Shown one piece after another: positions 14,239 to 19,272 of a DNA stretch of 19,272 bases (positions are counted from its first letter, which is position 1; the number at the start of each line of letters is the position of its first letter). The position numbers and the translations under genes are program-made. The DNA is from JABLTI01 sp030629105. GTDB taxonomy: Archaea; Asgardarchaeota; Heimdallarchaeia; JABLTI01. The DNA is taken from NCBI GenBank assembly GCA_030629105.1, contig DAOVPS010000036.1:1-19272 (forward strand), read 5' to 3'. The notes beneath the pieces were generated by a model that worked only from the letters and a program-made list of their open reading frames with translations, did no database searches and was not told the origin of the DNA.

Positions 14239-15150
14239 ATGACTGGAAATTTGGATTTCTATATCGCAACTCTAGAGGATTTTGAGGACATTTACAAATT
14301 AATTGATTTAACAGGTTGGGGTGAAGCAAGAGATGATATTAAAAGAACTATGCTGAATCCTAATAGCACGTATATTACAATAATTGATAATGAAACAGCA
14401 GAAATGATAGGAATTACATTAGCTGTATCTTTTGGACAAATAGGTGTAATTGGTCATGTTATTGTCAATCCAAATTTCAGAGGTATGGGGATTGGACAGG
14501 AATTAATGAATGAAGCAATGAGGATTTTAGAATTTCAAGGTTGTAAAACAATAAAACTGGATGCTGTTGAAAAAGCTAAAACTCTATATGAAAGAGTTGG
14601 ATTTGTTTTTGAATTGAATTCACTTCGTTACAAAATTACTATTGAGAATCCTTCTAATCTCAATGACCTTATTACTAAAACAAAAAAATATGAACAAAAG
14701 TTCCCAGTCATCAATTGTAAAGAAGATGATTTGGTACAAATTATTGAAGCCGATAAAGAATTCTTTGGAGGAAATCGAGAAAACTTGCTATTCCCGCTTT
14801 TCGAGGACTTTCCTGAATTTTCCTTTATTACTCGAGATAAAGATGATTCCTTAGCTGGATATTTGTTTGGTACGTTTCAAAATGGAGTCTTAAAATTAAG
14901 GATTGGAATAGCAGATTCATTTGAATCTACAATGGATTTACTAAGAGCAGCATTAGAAGCAGTAAAAACAAAAGAAGAAGTTCAAACCATCGCTCTTGGA
15001 ATACTCGAGAATAGTATATGGGGAATAAAGGTATTGAAAGAACTAGGATTTGAACAAACAAGCTATTCATTAAGAATGTATTATGGTGTAAAAACTCCAG
15101 CTACTACTAATCCTGAAATTTTTGCTATTGGAGATCCAGCAAAGGGATAA
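14239..15150 (+). CDS. Tandem-domain GNAT acetyltransferase
   Basis: A 303-residue protein with two GNAT-like halves. The N-terminal half (about 5-135) is a complete acetyl-CoA-binding domain, with IGHVIVNPNFRGMGIG (pyrophosphate loop RGMGIG, 81-86) and the closing LYERVGFVFE. The C-terminal half (about 155-300) is divergent, lacks a clear acetyl-CoA loop, and ends with LKELGFEQTSYSLRMYYG and an IFAIGDPAKG tail, like the YitH-type Acetyltransf_18 domain. The substrate is unknown, probably a small amine or protein. A TTG at 14230 is in frame; GAAGAG (14224-14229) is 9 bases before ATG 14239, which I prefer. The gene follows the glycosyltransferase and is convergent with the next gene, their stops only 7 bases apart. 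Confidence 0.82.
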   Translation: MTGNLDFYIATLEDFEDIYKLIDLTGWGEARDDIKRTMLNPNSTYITIIDNETAEMIGITLAVSFGQIGVIGHVIVNPNFRGMGIGQELMNEAMRILEFQGCKTIKLDAVEKAKTLYERVGFVFELNSLRYKITIENPSNLNDLITKTKKYEQKFPVINCKEDDLVQIIEADKEFFGGNRENLLFPLFEDFPEFSFITRDKDDSLAGYLFGTFQNGVLKLRIGIADSFESTMDLLRAALEAVKTKEEVQTIALGILENSIWGIKVLKELGFEQTSYSLRMYYGVKTPATTNPEIFAIGDPAKG

Positions 15151-15157
15151 CACTTTA

Positions 15158-16054
15158 CTAGAAATAATAGGCATAGTTTTCCAGAAGTTTTCTGGATCCT
15201 TCTTCTAAATTCTTCGCGGTAATCATATAATGAATTATTTCTGTATCTTCTAATAATAATGCCGCTTCAATGATAACATTAGCATAACCACAGCTAGCGT
15301 GTCTCCCACGACCATTCAAACTAATAGTCTCTCCTGAAATTTTAAGCAATGGTTGAAGCCTTTCAAGCGCTCCGGGGATTTCACCTAAATGTATTTCACC
15401 AGCTTTATCGAAAATGAAAGCTCGAACGTCTTCTAAAGTGATTTTCTTAGGGGCACCAGCAATAAACTCGAAAATCAATTGAGTGATATAACTAGCTTCT
15501 ACTCTTTTTGCATAAAAGCAATTGTCTCGATATTTAACTTTGAACTTTTTTGTAGAAATTCCTAGTGAAATTAGAAACATTTCTTGTTTAAAGAATGCAT
15601 CCCAATCCTCTGAAAATTCTAGTTTTCTAAAATTAACAGCTGGGCATCTTAGTGTTGTTTGAAATATTAACAACGCTACCCCTAATGGTGTTAAATCATA
15701 ATGTGAATGAACTCCGCCAAAACCTTTCCAGGCCATGCCTTCAGTTGGTCCTTCTTTTTCCCGAACCATAATTCCTTTTTCACTAAAACCTTTGAGAAAT
15801 CTTTCAAATCCAGAAATTTTTTGGACATTAATTCGTTTTGCGATTTTTTCAGAAAGTTCTTTCACTCGACTAAACCGATTCAAATCTTTGGAATCAAAAT
15901 ACAATTCTAATTTTTTGTCATATTCGAAAAAGCGAGCTCGATTCAAAGGCTCTTCTAGGAAAGGTATCATTGCAGCAGTTGCGAGTATTGTGAAACTGGA
16001 TTCATTATCAAAATTCCTAATGATGTCCTGAACTTTTTCTCTTATTTGACTCAA
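15158..16054 (-). CDS. Conserved-looking protein of unknown function, 298 residues
   Basis: I do not recognise this protein. It is soluble, with no signal peptide or membrane segment. Residues 81-127 (SGFERFLKGFSEKGIMV...HYDLTPLGVALL) have the shape of a winged-helix recognition helix and wing, where YxLTPxG is common. Residues about 205-247 (ITLEDVRAFIF...ALERLQPLLKI) could be a second such unit. Cys, His and Gly occur close together in NGRGRHASCGYAN (248-260), which might bind a ligand or metal. The TTG start at 16054 has GTGGA about 6 bases upstream, and no better start is evident. Base use is like its neighbours. A DNA-binding or regulatory role is a guess from the LTPLG pattern only. Confidence 0.6.
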   Translation of the reverse strand: MSQIREKVQDIIRNFDNESSFTILATAAMIPFLEEPLNRARFFEYDKKLELYFDSKDLNRFSRVKELSEKIAKRINVQKISGFERFLKGFSEKGIMVREKEGPTEGMAWKGFGGVHSHYDLTPLGVALLIFQTTLRCPAVNFRKLEFSEDWDAFFKQEMFLISLGISTKKFKVKYRDNCFYAKRVEASYITQLIFEFIAGAPKKITLEDVRAFIFDKAGEIHLGEIPGALERLQPLLKISGETISLNGRGRHASCGYANVIIEAALLLEDTEIIHYMITAKNLEEGSRKLLENYAYYF

Positions 16055-16157
16055 ACTAATTCCACATTTAATTTAATCTAATAATTACATATTGGACTGA
16101 TGATTGATAAAAACAATCCTATTTCATTTTAATTTTTCCCAATAATAGATTATTTTT

Positions 16158-17090
16158 CTAACTCGTATCTTCTTTAATCGATTCTTTCAAGTCATCTTGA
16201 GAGATAGTCTCTTCCTCTGTATTGTTATCTTCTTTTGTTTCAGGTAATTCATTAGCTTCTTTTGCTTGTTTTCTTTTTAACAGATAATAAATTACATTTG
16301 ATAGTAGGAACATGAAAACTAGAATGCCGAAAATAATGAAGAAATATGTGTTAAATTTGCCAGCAACATTATCTACTTCTGCTGGTGTTAAATTTAGTAT
16401 GTACTCAATTGGGTTCCCTGCAAGTAGTTGTTGACCTAAAAACACGTAGAATATTGACCTTGGAATAGAACCAATAAAAGTAGCTAAAAAATACTGCCAA
16501 TCTTTCACATTCGCAAGTCCTGCAGCATAACTAATTGGATCAAACATTATTACTGGAACAGCTCTTCCAACTAAAATCGCCCAAAGTCCCCATCTTTTAA
16601 TCCAGATATCAAAAACCAAAATCGATCTCTTCAAGATGCCTATTTTTTCTCCTGTGGCATCAATAATAGCTCTACCACCTCTTTTAGAGATATAGAATGT
16701 AATGACTGAGCTAACCATTGAACCTGCAACACCTATTACAGATCCCCATACCCAACCAAATATCATTCCTCCTGATAGGAGTATTAATTCAGAAGGTATT
16801 GGTGCGAATAGACTTTGTAAAATCATTAATGCGAGAAACAGAAGCACTTGCCAAGCTACATGTATTCCAATAATTGGTGCTATAAACCAGTCTCTGACTG
16901 TTAAGAACAGAAATTCCTTATCCACAATTATTACAATTAGTAATGCTATAGATGCTAAGATTATAATCGAGAAAATAATAGCTAAAACAATTTTATCCTT
17001 TGTCCATTGAAATTTTTTAGATTCGGAATCATCTATTTCCGGATCTTTTCTCTCCACAATTTCCTCTGATATAATCTTGGATTCTTCCAT
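16158..17090 (-). CDS. VTT-domain (DedA/TVP38/TMEM64, SNARE-associated) membrane protein
   Basis: A polytopic membrane protein of about 310 residues. A charged acidic N-terminus (about 30 residues) precedes hydrophobic segments at about 35-58, 75-97, 103-135 and 172-222, and a last helix at about 250-272 before an acidic C-terminal tail. The VTT signature is visible in GRAVPVIMFDPISYAAGLANV with the following FLATFIGSIPRSIFYVFLG (about 178-221) and in the earlier IPSELILLSGGMIFG. VTT relatives include lipid scramblases and DedA transporters linked to membrane potential and lipid homeostasis. ATG 17096 is also in frame; GGTGAA (17102-17097) is better spaced for ATG 17090. The gene is divergent from Get3, and the two share a 154-base intergenic region. 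Confidence 0.85.
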   Translation of the reverse strand: MEESKIISEEIVERKDPEIDDSESKKFQWTKDKIVLAIIFSIIILASIALLIVIIVDKEFLFLTVRDWFIAPIIGIHVAWQVLLFLALMILQSLFAPIPSELILLSGGMIFGWVWGSVIGVAGSMVSSVITFYISKRGGRAIIDATGEKIGILKRSILVFDIWIKRWGLWAILVGRAVPVIMFDPISYAAGLANVKDWQYFLATFIGSIPRSIFYVFLGQQLLAGNPIEYILNLTPAEVDNVAGKFNTYFFIIFGILVFMFLLSNVIYYLLKRKQAKEANELPETKEDNNTEEETISQDDLKESIKEDTS

Positions 17091-17176
17091 TTCCATTTCA
17101 CCAAAGCATATAGTTGTAATGTCTTTTGAGTTATATTTCTACCTATTTTACTAAAAGAAACAAGTAGATAGGAAAT

Positions 17177-17188
17177 GTAAATATAAAA
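17177..17188. promoter_or_regulatory. A/T box shared by the divergent VTT and Get3 promoters
   Basis: The sequence GTAAATATAAAA reads as AATATAAAA on the plus strand (about 60 bases before Get3) and TTTTATATTTAC on the minus strand (about 90 bases before the VTT gene). Either or both directions could bind TBP. Confidence 0.4.
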
Positions 17189-17244
17189 CAAAAATTAAAA
17201 AGGACTTCCTAATTGAGTGACACAGAAATAACGGGTGATTACTA

Positions 17245-18309
17245 ATGTCTCTTAAAGAAATTTTAGCGAAAAAAAACTTAAGGTATCTCTTCTTAGGCGG
17301 AAAAGGTGGAGTTGGAAAAACCATTTCTGCTTCAGCAATTGCTATTGAATTGACGAAGCATTTTGAGAGAGTATTAGTAGTTAGTACCGATCCTGCTCAT
17401 TCGCTTTCAGATTGTTTTGATCTTGATCTCTCAGGAGGAGAACCAGTCTTAATTGAGAGTGTAAAAGGGACTTTATATGGAATGGAGTTAGAAGCGGAAA
17501 AGGGTTTAGAACAGTTTCAGCAAATGAGTGCAATGGGAATGCCAAGTATGACTGATGCAGGCTTGCCTGGATTTCCTGGTGCCGAAGAAATAGAATTTGA
17601 TGATGAATTGCCTGATGCTCCAAAATCCGAAGGACCCTCTATACCTGGTTTCAATATACAAGATGCTTTAGGAATGGGCGCAGACCTAATGGGTAGTGGT
17701 TCAGTCCCACCAGGTTCAGATGAAGCTTTTGCTTTTGGTAAATTACTTGAATTAATTGAGAGTAGCGAATATGATGTTGTAGTATTTGATACCGCCCCAA
17801 CCGGTCATACACTGAGATTTCTTTCTCTGCCAGATTACCTTGATAGTTTCGTTGGTAGAATTATTAAAATGAGAATGCGTTTTGGTGGTTTCTTCAAAAG
17901 CTTAAAAGGAATGTTTGGTGGAGGATCTGATGCTGAAGACAATTCACTCGAAACTCTGGAATCTCTAAAGAAAATCATAACAAAAGCACGAGTAGAATTA
18001 GCGGACGATGCTAAAACAGAATTTATTCCGGTAACAATTCCTACATTAATGGCCTTATATGAAACTGAAAGATTGATCACCACATTAAGGGAATACAGTA
18101 TACCTGTTGAACACCTCATTATCAATCAATTAATTCCCCCAAGCAAAGATTGTCCATTTTGTGCGCAAAGGTATAAGGTTCAAGAAAAAATAATGATGAC
18201 TTTAAAGCAGTATTTCGGGAAATATGATTTAGTGGAAATACCTATGGTTCCACAGGAAATAAGAGGCATAGAACAATTAACTCTTCTAACTGAAAGATTG
18301 TTTAAATAA
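17245..18309 (+). CDS. get3: ArsA/Get3 family ATPase, tail-anchored protein targeting type
   Basis: A single-domain ArsA/Get3 ATPase of 354 residues. In eukaryotes Get3 carries tail-anchored proteins to the ER; archaeal members bind similar hydrophobic helices. Motifs are intact: deviant P-loop GGKGGVGKT (18-26), switch I DPAHS (49-53), switch II DTAPTGHTLR (182-191), and a zinc CPFC (303-306), which in Get3 holds the dimer together. CxxC and single-domain form favour Get3 over arsenite-pump ArsA. A flexible Met/Gly/Pro-rich insertion lies at about 93-155, rich in GMP and GLPG steps. A second Gly/Met-rich stretch (MRMRFGGFFKSLKGMFGGG, 209-227) sits where the client-binding subdomain is expected. 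GGTGAT precedes the ATG by 5 bases. The gene is monocistronic and closed by a strong hairpin. Confidence 0.9.
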   Translation: MSLKEILAKKNLRYLFLGGKGGVGKTISASAIAIELTKHFERVLVVSTDPAHSLSDCFDLDLSGGEPVLIESVKGTLYGMELEAEKGLEQFQQMSAMGMPSMTDAGLPGFPGAEEIEFDDELPDAPKSEGPSIPGFNIQDALGMGADLMGSGSVPPGSDEAFAFGKLLELIESSEYDVVVFDTAPTGHTLRFLSLPDYLDSFVGRIIKMRMRFGGFFKSLKGMFGGGSDAEDNSLETLESLKKIITKARVELADDAKTEFIPVTIPTLMALYETERLITTLREYSIPVEHLIINQLIPPSKDCPFCAQRYKVQEKIMMTLKQYFGKYDLVEIPMVPQEIRGIEQLTLLTERLFK

Positions 18310-18312
18310 AAA

Positions 18313-18354
18313 AAAACTGCTAAGAATGTTTTTGAAAATAATTTTAGCAGTTTT
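18313..18354. terminator. Bidirectional hairpin between Get3 and the small convergent gene
   Basis: Perfect 11-bp arms AAAACTGCTAA (18313-18323) and TTAGCAGTTTT (18344-18354), extendable by a G-U and an A-U pair. An A-tract on the left and T on the right make it usable from both strands. It lies between the stops at 18309 and 18366. Confidence 0.7.
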
Positions 18355-18365
18355 GAGATTGTTGA

Positions 18366-18623
18366 TTATTCAATAGGAGCTCGTATTGTCGCTATTGAAT
18401 TATCTTGAATACCTTTGCTTAGGAGATCCTCTGGATTTCCAAAGATTTTGTATTCTTCAACAGTTTTCAAAGCTTTAATTTTAAAAACAAATCTCCTCTT
18501 TGCAACCACAATTTCTGCTTTAGTTTTAATTTCCAATTCATCTTTTAAATTCGTATGAATTAACAGCTCACCTTCAATGGCTGTTGCATCATGGAATATT
18601 CGTAATCGTTTCTCTTTATGCAT
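18366..18623 (-). CDS. Small basic beta-rich protein of unknown function, 85 residues
   Basis: I do not recognise this protein. It reads as an alternating series of short strands: RLRIFHDATAIEGELLIHTN, then LKDELEIKTKAEIVVAKRRF, and VFKIKAL. A loop follows, then NSIATIRAPIE at the end, suggesting a small beta-barrel. There is no Cys and no hydrophobic segment, so it is probably cytoplasmic. A GAGTGAT Shine-Dalgarno about 7 bases before the ATG, and a TATA-like TTTTATAATAAA about 37 bases upstream, support a real and separately expressed gene. It is convergent with Get3. A nucleic-acid or small-ligand binding role would suit the fold but is not shown. Confidence 0.6.
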   Translation of the reverse strand: MHKEKRLRIFHDATAIEGELLIHTNLKDELEIKTKAEIVVAKRRFVFKIKALKTVEEYKIFGNPEDLLSKGIQDNSIATIRAPIE

Positions 18624-18732
18624 ATTTTACATCACTCAATTATAGTTTAAATGATTTATTATAAAATTACTACTTCCATTAACTTTAATTAATATTTGCA
18701 ATAAACTTCAAGAAAATAATTGAAAAAGGGTT

Positions 18733-19272
18733 TTAAGTACCCTTTTGTGTTTTCCTTCTGTTGCGATAAATAACAAATGTAACGATTGTAGGAATTACCG
18801 CTAATAGTAGGATACCAAAACTAATGCCAAATGTTATCCACCACTCTAAGGATTTACTAATTATTGGAGTATCGATCTTAATCGTTATTTCAAGCGTGTT
18901 GGAATAAATGTAATATTCTTTTTCCCAAAGAAGTGTTTCTTGATTCTGGAATTCATAATTTATTTCAGTAGGTTCAATTTTGTATGAACCAAGAAGTTTA
19001 GCAGTAATATTATATCTGTAGATTGCTGATTCCCCTTGACTTAAACTGTAATTAAACCAAGGATTAACGCCTTCAGTTTCAAAAACCCAATCATTGTAAA
19101 CTTGCTCAATTATTGTAAGATTGTAAGCTGTTACAATTCCTAAATTTGTAATATTTAACTCAATGATTACTGTAGCTATATCGGTGTTAAATTGTTCTAT
19201 TTTAATTCGTTTCTCTAAGGTTCCATTTTCATTTGGTATGAGGAAATATTTCGTAATTGAGATCATTGGAAC
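18733..19272 (-). CDS. Membrane-anchored beta-sandwich protein, partial (5' end outside the window)
   Basis: The frame is open to the right edge, so the N-terminus, presumably a signal peptide, is missing; at least 179 residues remain. The visible part is an extracellular Ig-like or CARDB/DUF11-like beta-sandwich. Its signs are VIIELNITNLGIVTAYNLTI, then GESAIYRYNITAKLLGSYKI and INYEFQNQE. One C-terminal TM helix (about 145-168) and a short basic tail (YRNRRKTQKGT) follow. Several N-x-S/T sites suit N-glycosylation. The layout, an N-x-G-x3-A-x2-L strand, a G-x-Y/F-x-strand and an I-x-Y strand followed by TM and basic tail, resembles eukaryotic TRAP-beta (SSR2), a translocon-associated protein. 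Generic surface proteins of archaea look similar, so this remains a hypothesis. Confidence 0.65.
   Translation of the reverse strand, partial: VPMISITKYFLIPNENGTLEKRIKIEQFNTDIATVIIELNITNLGIVTAYNLTIIEQVYNDWVFETEGVNPWFNYSLSQGESAIYRYNITAKLLGSYKIEPTEINYEFQNQETLLWEKEYYIYSNTLEITIKIDTPIISKSLEWWITFGISFGILLLAVIPTIVTFVIYRNRRKTQKGT

Noticed and set aside
15735..16031. Plus-strand frame of 98 codons opposite the 298-residue unknown protein
   Set aside because: Low-complexity Ser/Phe/Lys composition and no Shine-Dalgarno. The minus-strand frame is longer and shows fold-like patterns.
17835..18125. Minus-strand frame of 96 codons inside Get3
   Set aside because: It overlaps essential Get3 motifs and has no independent support.
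17245..18309. Arsenite efflux ATPase (ArsA) reading of the Get3 gene
   Set aside because: Single ATPase domain, zinc CPFC motif, and no arsB, arsR or arsD gene nearby.
1..19272. CRISPR arrays, tRNA or rRNA genes, insertion sequences, attachment sites, defence cassettes
   Set aside because: Intergenic regions are all under about 260 bases, with no spaced repeats, cloverleaf-like arms, transposase motifs or terminal inverted repeats that I could find.

Overview
The window is AT-rich archaeal chromosomal DNA, gene-dense on both strands, with no gene-free stretch over 300 bases. The archaeal signs are ribosomal proteins L34e and L38e, a two-gene pyrB-pyrI aspartate transcarbamoylase, a DUF106/EMC3-like insertase, an archaeal secretion ATPase with a TadC partner, a Get3/ArsA ATPase with a CxxC zinc motif, stand-alone RAM-domain proteins and TATA-like boxes upstream of starts. 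L38e together with EMC3-like and eukaryote-like Get3 genes suggests a TACK or, more likely, an Asgard (Promethearchaeota) genome. That placement is inference from gene content; no rRNA gene is present to settle it.

Layout. 1-1736 (+): the C-terminal part of a type IV pilus/Tad-type secretion ATPase and its TadC membrane partner, closed by a hairpin terminator. 1765-2515 (-): a FlK-like hotdog thioesterase and L34e. 2766-4970 (+): the EMC3/DUF106 protein, then pyrB-pyrI. 5029-8690 (-): L38e, DUF1015, SerA and a class V aminotransferase; the last two look like a serine biosynthesis unit. 8803-10749 (-): a large surface-anchored NosD-like beta-helix protein with a tandem 109-residue duplication. 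10967-11633: two convergent paralogous RAM-only (Lrp/AsnC effector domain) proteins. 11791-12771 (-): a glyoxylate/hydroxypyruvate reductase-type dehydrogenase. 12945-15150 (+): a GT4 glycosyltransferase that appears to start at AUU, then a tandem GNAT protein. 15158-17090 (-): an unrecognised 298-residue protein and a VTT/DedA membrane protein. 17245-18309 (+): Get3/ArsA. 18366-19272 (-): a small unknown protein and a membrane-anchored beta-sandwich protein running off the window.

How they fit together. SerA, the aminotransferase and DUF1015 plausibly make serine or phosphoserine, and the second dehydrogenase nearby could handle glyoxylate or hydroxypyruvate. Twin amino-acid-sensor-type RAM proteins lie in the same stretch. 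EMC3, Get3, the VTT protein and the last gene are all membrane-protein or membrane-biogenesis factors, but they are not one operon. Many starts are GTG, TTG or ATT, chosen here from Shine-Dalgarno spacing and homology, and several transcription units end in hairpins with T-tracts.

I see no CRISPR array, tRNA, rRNA, insertion sequence or defence cassette. The most promising leads are DUF1015 beside serine genes, the AUU start, the twin RAM proteins, the Get3 insertion, and a possible TRAP-beta-like protein at the right edge.
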